Source of the DNA: Marinifilum breve
GTDB lineage: Bacteria > Bacteroidota > Bacteroidia > Bacteroidales > Marinifilaceae
Assembly: GCF_003202155.1 (NCBI RefSeq)
Contig: NZ_QFLI01000002.1
Location: forward strand, 496,001-560,000
Direction: 5' to 3'
DNA: 64,000 bases
Positions 43,868-52,861 of the stretch are shown here, in pieces. A model generated the notes under the pieces. The model was not told the DNA's origin. It saw only the letters and a list, made by a program, of their open reading frames with translations, and searched no databases. Every line of letters starts with the position of its first letter. Within the stretch, counting starts at the first letter, position 1. The position numbers were made by a program, and so were the translations under genes.

Positions 43868-45757
43868 TTATTTCCCTATACAATAAAGGTGTTTCTCTCC
43901 ACGGATATATACTCTTCCATCAGCAAATGCTGGTGTCATATCTGATTTTTCTCCCAAAGCAGGAGCTGCAATTTCCTGGTATTCCTTATCTGCTTTAAAA
44001 ATATGCATCACACCATCTCTATCCAATAGATATACATTGCCATCGGCAAGGATTGGCGACGCATAAAATCCACTATCAAATTCCTGTTCCCATCTTAATT
44101 CGCCAGATTTAGCATCGTAACATACTACAGCGCCATAGCTGGTTACAATAATCAAGTTATCTCCTGATATTACAGGGCTAGGAACATCCGACAAATAATC
44201 GTATGCTTCCCATAAAACCTCAGGACTTTCGCCTGGTTTAATGGCTACAAGACTTGCATATTCATTCAAGGCAAACACGGTTCCATCATCTCCAACGGCA
44301 ACAGAAGGACCAACCTCACCGGTAATACAATCCAACTTCCAAAGTTCTTTCCCTGTATTTACATCATAGGATGCAACATTCGGATCAGCAGCCAGAATAA
44401 CTTGCGTGCTTCCTCCAATTTGAGCAATCACAGGTGATGCCCATGATACGCGAACCTTTCTCTTGGTACTCCACAATTCGTCACCAGTTGCAGTTGAAAG
44501 AGCCATCACTCTAGCCGATTTCTTATGATCGTACTGCACAACTAATTTATCCTGATATACCAACAAAGATGAAGAGTGTCCGTAATGATTATCAGGTACG
44601 CCTAGGTTCTTCGCCCATTGTTGCTTTCCATTAAAATCAACTGCAATAACATCTCCATTGGCAAACATTGCAAATACCAATTTTCCATCGGTTGTTACCG
44701 TTGAAGCTGCATGGCCTGTATCAGGAGTTACCTCAGGCGATTTTGCCGGAGAACCTGCGATGCCTTCCACTTTAGCAGTCCAAAGTAGTTTTCCATTGTT
44801 TCTATCGTAGCAATATACTTCTCTTTGGGTAGCATTAGCACCTGATAAAAACAGTTTATCTCCCCAAATTACAGGTGAGTTGTATGCATGAATTGGTACT
44901 TGAACCTTCCACAATACATTTTTACCACTTGCGCCATCCCAGTAGGTAGGAATGTTTTTTTGATAAGAAACCCCTTGTCCACCAGCACCACGGAATGCAG
45001 GAAAGTTAGCCATCATTTCTTTTGTAGGGTATGATACACCGCTAGTAACTTTTTTGGTGGGAGCTTCCTTTTTAATCTCTGGTTCTTTCTTTTCAACTAC
45101 CTCATCTTTCTTTTCATCAACTACAGGTTCAGTAGGCTTTTCACTCTCCTTCTTCACCTCTTCTTCAATCTGCTCTTCCTTCACCTCTTCCTTTACAGGT
45201 TCTACTACCTCAACATCACTACTTTCTTCAGTCGCTGTTTGTGCAACCATTGCGGCTTGGGTAAACTTATTACCCAATTCTTTGTGAGTTAAAAAAGCTA
45301 TTAATAATGTAATTGCAACCAATCCAAAACCACCTACTCCAATCCACTTTCGGGCTTTTTCTTTAAACAAGATGATATTCTCTTGTTCACTCTCTGTTAC
45401 TTCTGGGGGTTTTTGTTTACCTGCATAAAACATCTGCAAAGCAATTGCTGTGACTATAACACCTAATAAAAAAAGATAACCACCAGCTTTCACTTGCCAT
45501 TGATTGGTAAAGTATGCTTTTCGCACCAACAGATCCATCTCTCGAATTTGTTCACGCAATTGATTGTCATTTGGATTTTCTTCTAATCGTTGCACCAATG
45601 AATTGATTAATTCTGTTTTTACAGGGTCAATTCTATTGATTTGCATATAATTTACCAAAACCAACATGCATATGATAAAGGAGAAAATTCCCGCTACAAT
45701 TGCGATATTTTTCCACAGAGATTGGTTGGTCTTTCTTAATTTGAATTTATTATTCAT
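43868..45757 (-). CDS. Membrane-anchored PQQ-like beta-propeller protein (paralogue 3)
   Basis: The 629-residue protein has three predicted membrane helices (near residues 16-36, 92-112 and 140-158), then a Glu/Lys/Pro-rich linker (about 180-235, with motifs like KEEVKEEQIEEEVKK), then a propeller domain from about 250 with blades such as VMALSTATGDELW, YDVNTGKELWKL and YDAKSGELRWEQ. The linker would hold the propeller away from the membrane on the periplasmic side. The gene lies 25 bp after the NapH-like membrane gene and 2 bp before the NADH-oxidising flavoprotein, so it connects membrane and cytosolic electron-transfer genes. It is the only propeller here with several membrane helices. Confidence 0.78.
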   Translation of the reverse strand: MNNKFKLRKTNQSLWKNIAIVAGIFSFIICMLVLVNYMQINRIDPVKTELINSLVQRLEENPNDNQLREQIREMDLLVRKAYFTNQWQVKAGGYLFLLGVIVTAIALQMFYAGKQKPPEVTESEQENIILFKEKARKWIGVGGFGLVAITLLIAFLTHKELGNKFTQAAMVAQTATEESSDVEVVEPVKEEVKEEQIEEEVKKESEKPTEPVVDEKKDEVVEKKEPEIKKEAPTKKVTSGVSYPTKEMMANFPAFRGAGGQGVSYQKNIPTYWDGASGKNVLWKVQVPIHAYNSPVIWGDKLFLSGANATQREVYCYDRNNGKLLWTAKVEGIAGSPAKSPEVTPDTGHAASTVTTDGKLVFAMFANGDVIAVDFNGKQQWAKNLGVPDNHYGHSSSLLVYQDKLVVQYDHKKSARVMALSTATGDELWSTKRKVRVSWASPVIAQIGGSTQVILAADPNVASYDVNTGKELWKLDCITGEVGPSVAVGDDGTVFALNEYASLVAIKPGESPEVLWEAYDYLSDVPSPVISGDNLIIVTSYGAVVCYDAKSGELRWEQEFDSGFYASPILADGNVYLLDRDGVMHIFKADKEYQEIAAPALGEKSDMTPAFADGRVYIRGEKHLYCIGK

Positions 45758-45782
45758 AGGTTAGTAATTATTTCTAAATCTT

Positions 45783-47042
45783 TTATTTTTCTACAGGACA
45801 ATATTTTAAACATCTTGCACAGCTTACACATTCCCCCTTATCTGGCTCATAATCTTCTCGATATTTGTATCTTGTTAATCCAGCCAAGGACAACCCAAAT
45901 ACCAAGCCAACGAATGCTCCCAGCATCCACGATCCATAATAAAACTGCTTCAATATAGTTGCTGATTCCAAATATAATTCCTCATTTGTTTTTCCTGAGG
46001 TTCTAAATCCTTCAATTTCCAAACTTTCCTCCATAGTATTTGAATCGAAATGAAGCAATTCATTGGCCAAACGTACTTTAGAATTCACCATTGCTAAATT
46101 CTCATGAAAATTAGAAACGACCCAGCCTCCAATAATCATTAAGGCAGGAATAATCATTCCCAAAAGAATAAAGCGTCTTGTTGCTGATCTTTTATCCTCC
46201 ATTTGTTTGACTTCAACAGGCTTATTGATGGCATCTAGTGGACATGAATTCTCGCAAAGTTTACACTGAATACAACTTGCAGGAGTAATGGTTAAATGCT
46301 TTTTAGATACCCTGCTCACCAAATTCAAAATAACACCGTAAGGACATAAAAACCTACAGTAAGGACGTGCAATAAAAACACTAATAAGTAGAAATGCTGC
46401 TCCAATGGCAAACATGAAGAAGGTAGCGTTGAACCTGAATATTCCTACAAAAGGATCATATCTACAGATAATAAAATCGGTTCCCGTTGCTGCATAAAGA
46501 ATCGCTAAACCAAGATAAATCCATGGAATCAATCCAAGAACTTTCTGTAGCCATTTCTTCAAACTAACAGGTCTTAACAGAAAGACATCTTGCACCGCTC
46601 CCAATGGGCATACTCCAGCACAAAAGGTTCTTCCAAAAAACAGTGTATAAACCAATGGAATAACAAAAAATGCTAAAGCTGAAAGTGGTATATGATATCC
46701 TGGATTAAATAATGCCAACACAACATTCTGAACCGATCCTACAGAACATACACACCCTTCTCTAAGGAATCCAAAATATACCAAAGAAAATAGAGAAGTA
46801 ACTACAACACCTGTACGTGAACGTTTTTTATGAATAAACCAGGTAATCAAGCTCAAAGCTGCAATTAAAAGTAACACGTCCACCAACGCGAATATTCCCG
46901 CACGAGGTTCTGGCATAGAAGTTACTGGCTGAGTGTAACCTGATTCAAATTCTGGTCTTGGAAATCGTTGAGTTTGCGCAAAAGCTACAAAATCAACTAT
47001 AGATAATAGTATCAGAGAAAATATCGAAAAGATTTTCTTCAT
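45783..47042 (-). CDS. NapH/NosR-like membrane iron-sulphur protein
   Basis: The 419-residue protein has a signal-like first helix and several later membrane helices. Two CxxxCP motifs (C141-C145 in FCAGVCPLG, C229-C233 in YCRFLCPYG), characteristic of NapH/NosR, sit at the ends of helices. They are followed by [4Fe-4S] motif C257-C260-C263-C267 (CIQCKLCENSCP). A second [4Fe-4S] motif (CVSCARCLKYCP) is at the extreme C-terminus after another helix. NapH-type proteins pass electrons from the quinone pool across the membrane to periplasmic partners. It is preceded by a NapG-like gene with a 3-bp gap. NosR's FMN domain is absent. Confidence 0.85.
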   Translation of the reverse strand: MKKIFSIFSLILLSIVDFVAFAQTQRFPRPEFESGYTQPVTSMPEPRAGIFALVDVLLLIAALSLITWFIHKKRSRTGVVVTSLFSLVYFGFLREGCVCSVGSVQNVVLALFNPGYHIPLSALAFFVIPLVYTLFFGRTFCAGVCPLGAVQDVFLLRPVSLKKWLQKVLGLIPWIYLGLAILYAATGTDFIICRYDPFVGIFRFNATFFMFAIGAAFLLISVFIARPYCRFLCPYGVILNLVSRVSKKHLTITPASCIQCKLCENSCPLDAINKPVEVKQMEDKRSATRRFILLGMIIPALMIIGGWVVSNFHENLAMVNSKVRLANELLHFDSNTMEESLEIEGFRTSGKTNEELYLESATILKQFYYGSWMLGAFVGLVFGLSLAGLTRYKYREDYEPDKGECVSCARCLKYCPVEK

Positions 47043-47045
47043 TTC

Positions 47046-47606
47046 TTAAATCTTTTTATTGGTTTTGAAGCCTGCAAACTGGTAGGCTTCTTCAAGAGGA
47101 ACTCGTTTAAATGCATCTGATGGACAATCACGAGCGATGGCACATTCATTACAATTCACACATAAATCGTGATTAACTTGCAGTTGCAATGAACCATTTC
47201 CGAAAGCACCACAACCTTTTACACATTTGCCACAACCATTGCATAACTCTTCAATGATCTCATATTTAAAATAAGGATCTTCTACATAAGTACGCTTGAT
47301 TGCTCCTGTTGGACAAAGCATATTTTCTGCTCCCGTAGATAGGTTCTTTACATTAGGTCGAAAATATCCACCACACAAATCACAGTAACCACACATGTCA
47401 TAAACATGAATACATTTTACTGCAGATGGTGTTACAACACAACTTGTTGCACAACGCCCACATTGTGTGCATTTGGTTGGATCAAGTTGCCAAAGGTAAT
47501 CTCCTTTCACACTTTTGCTCGCTAAAACGCCTGCAACTCCAACAATGCTTGCTCCCGCTGCAAAACGAAAGCATGTATTTATAAATTCTCTTCTATCTTT
47601 TTTCAT
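47046..47606 (-). CDS. NapG-like twin-arginine iron-sulphur protein
   Basis: The 186-residue protein starts with a Tat-type signal (DRREFINTCFRFAAG, Arg5-Arg6, then a hydrophobic stretch to about residue 30). It then carries four cysteine groups of ferredoxin type: CTQCGRCATSC, CGYCDLC, CNGCGKCVKGC and CVNCNECAIARDCP. This matches NapG/NosG-type periplasmic ferredoxins that partner NapH. It would receive electrons from the NapH-like protein and deliver them to an unidentified periplasmic acceptor. No reductase is encoded nearby. The twin arginine indicates folding with clusters before export. Confidence 0.85.
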   Translation of the reverse strand: MKKDRREFINTCFRFAAGASIVGVAGVLASKSVKGDYLWQLDPTKCTQCGRCATSCVVTPSAVKCIHVYDMCGYCDLCGGYFRPNVKNLSTGAENMLCPTGAIKRTYVEDPYFKYEIIEELCNGCGKCVKGCGAFGNGSLQLQVNHDLCVNCNECAIARDCPSDAFKRVPLEEAYQFAGFKTNKKI

Positions 47607-47625
47607 GCTTACTAGTAATTAGCGA

Positions 47626-47835
47626 CTAGTTTTTAGAAACTTTTTGATCTCTTTTAAATTTTAAGCCTTCAGGTTTCTTACAACTTTTTAATTGCTTACA
47701 ATCCTGACAAGGAGTTGTAAACTCACAATTCTCTTTCGTTGTATAGTTTCTGTAAACAAACACCCCACTAATTGCAGCCAATACTGCTATTATTAACCCT
47801 CTCAAGCCGCTTCTTAAAAAATCTCTTCTTTCCAT
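47626..47835 (-). CDS. Small twin-arginine membrane protein with four cysteines
   Basis: I start at ATG 47835 (MERRDFLRSG), 1 bp after the upstream stop; the longer reading from TTG 47850 would overlap that gene. The 69-residue product has ERRDFLR at residues 2-8, one hydrophobic helix (12-28), then Cys37, Cys43, Cys46 and Cys52 (C-x5-C-x2-C-x5-C) and a basic tail. A short Tat-like signal followed by a symmetrical Cys set suggests a membrane-tethered periplasmic Fe-S or disulphide-bearing peptide. It sits between the NHL protein and the NapG-like gene. I do not recognise the family. Confidence 0.65.
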   Translation of the reverse strand: MERRDFLRSGLRGLIIAVLAAISGVFVYRNYTTKENCEFTTPCQDCKQLKSCKKPEGLKFKRDQKVSKN

Positions 47836-47836
47836 T

Positions 47837-48799
47837 CTATTTTGCTTCAAAAATTCTGATTAACCTTTTGGCTGGATCCATTACCAAAATCCTATCCTTT
47901 GAATCCACAGCCAAGTCAATACCAACCGTTCCAGGTTCGAACAAATCTGGAGCAGCTACTACTGATTTAAAATCTCCTGAAGGGAGATGTATTTTTATTC
48001 TTTCCAATCCTTTTTCTGCGGTCACAAAAGAACCATCAGATAACATAGCAATATTCGAAGGATTGCAACATCCACTAAAACCATCTAAACTCATCGAGGT
48101 TCTGTTCCAGTTTGATATTTGTCTGCCTTCAAAATTGTATGCCTCAAATGCATGTCGCCCTGGATTAACCGCCCACAATTCGCCTTGTCGTCCAATTAGC
48201 AAATCAAAATATGGACTAGGAATTACAAAACCTTTAACCCCTTCAGCCTGATTTTTTCCACCAATTTCCTTGATTTTATTTCCATCAATATTGTAATGAT
48301 GAATAATTTTCTGACCTGCATCTGCCACAAAAACATTGGTATCCTGAACAGCAATTGATGTAATGTAAGTTCTATCACCCTTCACAACAAAGCTATTTCT
48401 TAAACTCCCATCAGGCTTTCTAACATCAATTCGAGTGCTCATTCCCACCAAAATATTACCATCATCCATTACAGTAATACATGATGCTGCTTGTCTTAAT
48501 TTCAAATTGTTAATTGGCTTTCCTTCTGAGTTTAATACAAGCAGGCTTTTATCTGTGCCTACATAAATATTATCTTCCTGATCTACCGCCACAGCATGAA
48601 TCTCATCTGCCTCAATTTTGATTTGCTTGCTCTCCTTATGACTAATTTTTGAATCATCTACATGACGTAAAGAATTCAAATCATACTCGTATACATTCTT
48701 CTGGCTTAGATTTCCTGTTTTAAACAGATCTTTTGCCATAAATGCTATCAATACAATAAGCAAAACAACAGATAACCATAAAATCAATTTATTCTTCAT
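47837..48799 (-). CDS. Membrane-anchored NHL-repeat beta-propeller protein
   Basis: The 320-residue protein has one N-terminal helix (residues 5-23) and a six-bladed NHL-type propeller: AVAVDQEDNIYVGT, DDGNILVGMS, AVQDTNVFVADAGQKI, GRQGELWAVNPGRHAFE, DGFSGCCNPSNIAMLSDGSF and DSKDRILVMDPAKRLIRIF. The GCCNP block, with adjacent cysteines, is typical of a Bacteroidota/Acidobacteria NHL group. It is distinct from the PQQ-like propellers here but likely also periplasmic. The stop codon is separated by 1 bp from the small Cys protein's start. Confidence 0.78.
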   Translation of the reverse strand: MKNKLILWLSVVLLIVLIAFMAKDLFKTGNLSQKNVYEYDLNSLRHVDDSKISHKESKQIKIEADEIHAVAVDQEDNIYVGTDKSLLVLNSEGKPINNLKLRQAASCITVMDDGNILVGMSTRIDVRKPDGSLRNSFVVKGDRTYITSIAVQDTNVFVADAGQKIIHHYNIDGNKIKEIGGKNQAEGVKGFVIPSPYFDLLIGRQGELWAVNPGRHAFEAYNFEGRQISNWNRTSMSLDGFSGCCNPSNIAMLSDGSFVTAEKGLERIKIHLPSGDFKSVVAAPDLFEPGTVGIDLAVDSKDRILVMDPAKRLIRIFEAK

Positions 48800-48810
48800 A
48801 TCTGAATTCT

Positions 48811-50256
48811 TTAATTGGCTCTCAAATCAATACATACCATGTGTTTGTCATCTCTCATTAACAAACGTCCATCAACAACAACCAAAGGTCCCCAAGCATC
48901 ATGTCCATCCATAACCTTGGCTTTATCCAAAAACTCGAAACTCTTTGATGTAGCCTTAGCAATGGTTATGGTTCCATCATCTCTAAGAATAAAGAATTTC
49001 CCATCTGCAACTACATATGGCCCTAAGCCAAATCGATGTCCTGAACCACTATCCCAAAGTATCTTTTGACTATCATTTGGATCAACACAAACAAAACGAT
49101 TTCTCAATCCTCCAGCATCCTTAGGAAGAATACTAAACATATGACCATCATATAGAATAGGCGTTTGTTGTTCCGATGCAATTCCATCTTTAGGCTTGAA
49201 TTTTTGCAAGGTTTCAACCGAATATTTATTACCTGATTTTTTTACCTGTAATAAAATACCACCTGCACCATATCCTGCTGTCATGTATACTTTGCCATTG
49301 CCAAAAACAATTGGCGAAGGAGCCACAACCGAAGGAGCAAAATCTTTTGTTTTCCATAGAATCTCTCCCAAATCATCACCTCCTGCGGATACTCCAACAA
49401 TACCACCTACAGCAGCATATACCCACATTTTCTTTCCATCTAAAGTCATTGGCATGATAGACGAATGTGACATTTTCCATCCATCAGGATTTGGAGTTTC
49501 CCATACCACTTTCCCAGTTGCACAATCCACACCAATTAGTAAAGATGATCCTCCAGGTGCAATTATGGCAATATTATCAACTATAATCGGACACTGACCT
49601 GTATACCAAAAAGGGATTTCAGACATGTACTCCTTAACCAAGTCAATTCCCCACAAGAAATCTCCTGTATTAGGATCTGTACACATCACATGACAACGAG
49701 GTCCAATAGTAATCAAATACTTATCATTGATTGCTGGAACAGTTCTGGATATACCATGATTTCTTTTTATACGCACGCGATACCATCTTCTCCACAACTC
49801 TTCCCCTGATTCCAATGAAAAACATCTTAAGGCATCTGCTTTTTTCACCTCATCGTAATCCAGCACAAATACTTTTCCATTATAAACCACTGGTGCCGCA
49901 TGACCTTCTCCCAATTCAACCTCCCAATCAATTTTAGGTCCGCTTCCCCATGAATTAATCAGTTTGGTTTGGTCTGCTGATATATTATCAGATTTAGCTC
50001 CGCGAAACTGAATCCATTTGCCTTTCAACTCAGTAGACAAATCTTTAAAGAAATCAAATCCTTCACCAATCTTAACCTTTCCACCTCCTGTTTCACTTTC
50101 CTTAGGTCGATTGTCCATTCCTGGAATACTTGCATGAATATCCTTGGCTGGATTGTATAGCAACCAATACACAAACAATGCTGTTGCTACCACAACAGTC
50201 AAGAGAATTAATCCTTTTTCGCTTCTTTTCGACAGCATATAATATTGTCTAAACAT
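48811..50256 (-). CDS. Membrane-anchored PQQ-like beta-propeller protein (paralogue 4)
   Basis: I choose ATG 50256 (MFRQYYMLSKRSEKG) over an upstream GTG at 50280 that lies in a CTGACAG/CTGTCAG inverted repeat. The 481-residue protein has one N-terminal membrane helix (about residues 17-37). A Gly/Lys-rich linker follows, then a propeller starting near WIQFRGAKSDN, with blades FSLESGEELWRRW, CTDPNTGDFLWG, VDCATGKVVWET and later less regular repeats. Cysteines at MCTDP and GQCPI are unusual among its paralogues. It is likely periplasmic. It lies 11 bp before the NHL gene, so they are probably co-expressed. Confidence 0.78.
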   Translation of the reverse strand: MFRQYYMLSKRSEKGLILLTVVVATALFVYWLLYNPAKDIHASIPGMDNRPKESETGGGKVKIGEGFDFFKDLSTELKGKWIQFRGAKSDNISADQTKLINSWGSGPKIDWEVELGEGHAAPVVYNGKVFVLDYDEVKKADALRCFSLESGEELWRRWYRVRIKRNHGISRTVPAINDKYLITIGPRCHVMCTDPNTGDFLWGIDLVKEYMSEIPFWYTGQCPIIVDNIAIIAPGGSSLLIGVDCATGKVVWETPNPDGWKMSHSSIMPMTLDGKKMWVYAAVGGIVGVSAGGDDLGEILWKTKDFAPSVVAPSPIVFGNGKVYMTAGYGAGGILLQVKKSGNKYSVETLQKFKPKDGIASEQQTPILYDGHMFSILPKDAGGLRNRFVCVDPNDSQKILWDSGSGHRFGLGPYVVADGKFFILRDDGTITIAKATSKSFEFLDKAKVMDGHDAWGPLVVVDGRLLMRDDKHMVCIDLRAN

Positions 50257-50303
50257 GACACTGACAGGTTCAAAGAACACTGTCAGGTCAAAATTTTCAT
50301 TCC

Positions 50304-51551
50304 TTATTCTTTTATCGAGTAGGCCATCAGTGCGTTTTCATGGCGCACGTACATCACCCCATCTTTTATTACCAAATGAGACCAATGTGGTCCTTTTCCA
50401 TAAGGTACTTTAAACTCACTTATCACCTTAAATTCTTTTGGATCTGCTTTCACCAAAGCAATATTCCCACCTTTTTCATCGTAGCAATACAACATTCCTT
50501 CTGCAGAAATGATAGAACCTTTAGTCTGCCATTTGGTTTCATACATTTTTGCTCCCGTATTCCAATCCAAACAACACCAATTTCCCATTCTGTTGTTTAC
50601 CCAGTTGGAACCATAAATGTAGCCATCCAACAAAACTGCACCTCCATGATGAACATCAAGTAAAGAATCCACATAAGCCAATTCAACTCCTGATGCATCT
50701 TCATTTAAATTCAGCATTACCGACTTGTGATCATATCCATTGGTTATATATATCTTACCATCTTTATACAAAGGAGTATTGGTATTGATATTTGCTTTCC
50801 ATTTACCGCCAGCGTATGCTCCGTAATCAAATTTCCATTCAATTTTTCCATTATCCGGATTTACTCCAAATACATTTTTCTCAATCACAGTAACAATTTG
50901 ATTCTTACCATTTCGATTGATCATTAAAGGAGATACGTAGCCAGGTTTATCATTTAAGCTTTCCGATTGCCAAATGGTTTCTCCTGTCATCTTATCCAAT
51001 GCAACCATTGTGGTTTGATCTCCACAAGGAGTATAATACACCATATTTTTATAAAGAAGAAGCGATTCGGAAATTCCCCAAGTACCAAAAGTTCCACCAA
51101 ATTTTTCGCTGGCATTTACTTTCCAGTTGATTTCTCCACTTAAGGCATTTACACAAGCAACATCACCCTTTCCACTTGAAAGATATATTCTATCATCTTC
51201 AATGGTTGGTGTAGCACGACTATCTATAAACGAAGCATCCCATCCCTTACCATAAGGCGTTTGCCACTTCTTATTACCATCCATATCGAAAGCCAAAAGG
51301 TAATCTGTCGAATCAATTAATCCTGTCAGATAAATTGTATTGTGAGCAATGGCAACCGAAGAATATCCAACTGGAATACTATCATTGTGCCATAACATTT
51401 TTGGTCCTTCCTCAGGCCATTTTTTCAATAGTCCTGTTTCATTGTAAACTCCTGTTCTATTTGGCCCTCTCCATTCTGTAAACACTTTTTCTTGTTTACA
51501 CTGAGTAAAGGCAAAACAAACAATGAGACCAAACCCTAGTAATCGTTTCAT
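50304..51551 (-). CDS. PQQ-like beta-propeller lipoprotein (paralogue 5)
   Basis: The 415-residue protein has a signal ending FTQC (Cys18), a likely although non-ideal lipobox. The mature part begins EWRGPNRTGVYNETGLLKKW and shows blades VNALSGEINWKVN, LDKMTGETIWQS, VNPDNGKIEWKF and LDWNTGAKMYET. It is close in layout to the genes at 36312 and 51584: same opening motif, same EGPxMLWH segment and similar C-terminal VMYVRHENALMAYSI. These three probably arose by duplication. No catalytic residues are apparent. Confidence 0.8.
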   Translation of the reverse strand: MKRLLGFGLIVCFAFTQCKQEKVFTEWRGPNRTGVYNETGLLKKWPEEGPKMLWHNDSIPVGYSSVAIAHNTIYLTGLIDSTDYLLAFDMDGNKKWQTPYGKGWDASFIDSRATPTIEDDRIYLSSGKGDVACVNALSGEINWKVNASEKFGGTFGTWGISESLLLYKNMVYYTPCGDQTTMVALDKMTGETIWQSESLNDKPGYVSPLMINRNGKNQIVTVIEKNVFGVNPDNGKIEWKFDYGAYAGGKWKANINTNTPLYKDGKIYITNGYDHKSVMLNLNEDASGVELAYVDSLLDVHHGGAVLLDGYIYGSNWVNNRMGNWCCLDWNTGAKMYETKWQTKGSIISAEGMLYCYDEKGGNIALVKADPKEFKVISEFKVPYGKGPHWSHLVIKDGVMYVRHENALMAYSIKE

Positions 51552-51583
51552 AATTTAATTGGTTATAATAGTGTTATAAGTTT

Positions 51584-52795
51584 TTACTTTGCAATTGAAT
51601 ACACCATTAACGAACTTCCATGACGTACATACAACTTCTTGTTGTGAATTACCAAATGCGCCCAGTGTTGCTTTTCACCATAAGGAACACGAAACGAACT
51701 CACCTTGTTAAATGATCCATTGCTTACATCAACCAAAGCAACTTCTCCGCTATCTCCATAACAGTATAGCATCCCATCTGCGTAAATCACATTTCCTCGA
51801 CTTAGCATTTTTGATGAATAAAGCGTCTCACCTGTATTCCAATCCAAACAAAACCACTCTCTGTTTGCGTGACCTGATCCATAAATTTTACCATCTAATA
51901 AGATCACTCCTCCCATTTGATTGTCCAATTGTTCATTTCTCCACAACTCTTTTACACTTGCTCCATCATCAGACAATTGCAACATTACACCGCCTTTGCC
52001 ATATCCACTAAAGCAATACAACATGCCATCTTGATAAACAGGGGTGTTTGGATGAATTGAATATCTATTTGGATGATCAACGCTCCATAACATTTTACCA
52101 TCTTTTGTATCAATACCAACAATGGAATTTTGGGTATGAGTAACCAATAGACTTCTGTTGTTCAATTGTATTAGAGCTGGAGAACAATAGGCAGATTTTT
52201 CACCTTTAGCTACTGATTTCCAAATTAACTCTCCATTCTTTTTATTCAGAGCAATTACACTAGCCTGACTTCCACCTGGAGTACAAAACAACTTTTCGCC
52301 ATCTATTAACAAGTTCTCTGTTACACCCCAACGTATATTACTTCCTTCAAACTCATTAATCACATTCTTCTTCCATACAATGCTACCATTATCAGCATTC
52401 ATGGCAATAAGTTCTCCAAATCCTGTATAGATGTATAGCAAGCCATCATTAATCGTAGGTGTAGTTCTTACCCCATCGTAAGAATCCATCCACTCCTTAC
52501 CATACACTTGTTTCCAAACCTGATTTCCTGAATGATCAAATGCAATCACAAAACCTTCGTCACCTTCTGTACCTCCAGTATAGACATACTTTTCGGTAAC
52601 AGCAGCAGATGCATGACCATCTCCCAATTGATCAAAATGCCATAACATATTAGGACCTTCAGCAGGCCATGATTTTAAAAGGTTAGAGTCAGGATATTTT
52701 CCGTCTCTGTTTTCTCCGCGCCATTGAGCGTTATTCTGTGCAAAACCAGTAAAACTCGAAATAAGAATTACCAGGGATAAAAAAATACGTAGCAT
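51584..52795 (-). CDS. PQQ-like beta-propeller protein, secreted (paralogue 6)
   Basis: The 403-residue protein has a Sec signal peptide (MLRIFLSLVILISSFTGFAQ) and a mature start NNAQWRGENRDGKYPDSN. Blades include ALNKKNGELIWKS, IDTKDGKMLWSV and LDWNTGETLYSS, and it ends LYVRHGSSLMVYSI as in paralogues 1 and 5. It is the first gene of the minus-strand cluster, with a promoter-like sequence 32-66 bp upstream. Confidence 0.8.
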   Translation of the reverse strand: MLRIFLSLVILISSFTGFAQNNAQWRGENRDGKYPDSNLLKSWPAEGPNMLWHFDQLGDGHASAAVTEKYVYTGGTEGDEGFVIAFDHSGNQVWKQVYGKEWMDSYDGVRTTPTINDGLLYIYTGFGELIAMNADNGSIVWKKNVINEFEGSNIRWGVTENLLIDGEKLFCTPGGSQASVIALNKKNGELIWKSVAKGEKSAYCSPALIQLNNRSLLVTHTQNSIVGIDTKDGKMLWSVDHPNRYSIHPNTPVYQDGMLYCFSGYGKGGVMLQLSDDGASVKELWRNEQLDNQMGGVILLDGKIYGSGHANREWFCLDWNTGETLYSSKMLSRGNVIYADGMLYCYGDSGEVALVDVSNGSFNKVSSFRVPYGEKQHWAHLVIHNKKLYVRHGSSLMVYSIAK

Positions 52796-52826
52796 GCTTG
52801 AATCATTTATATAAGTTAAAACACTA

Positions 52827-52861
52827 TAAAGATAACTGCTATGAGTTTTATTAAAGACAAA
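52827..52861 (-). promoter_or_regulatory. Promoter of the 18-gene minus-strand cluster
   Basis: On the minus strand TTTG (52858-52861) and TATCTTTA (52827-52834) are 23 bp apart, near the Bacteroidota TTTG / TAnnTTTG pattern with one -7 mismatch. The expected start site gives a leader of about 25 nt before the ATG at 52795. Confidence 0.45.

Noticed and set aside
43866-43883. TTG start of the NuoEF-like gene
   Set aside because: It would overlap the upstream propeller gene by 16 bp, while ATG 43865 lies 2 bp after that stop.
36312-52795. PQQ-dependent alcohol or glucose dehydrogenases
   Set aside because: The propellers lack recognisable quinoprotein-dehydrogenase catalytic and calcium-site motifs, and no PQQ synthesis genes are present. 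They are called PQQ-like only.
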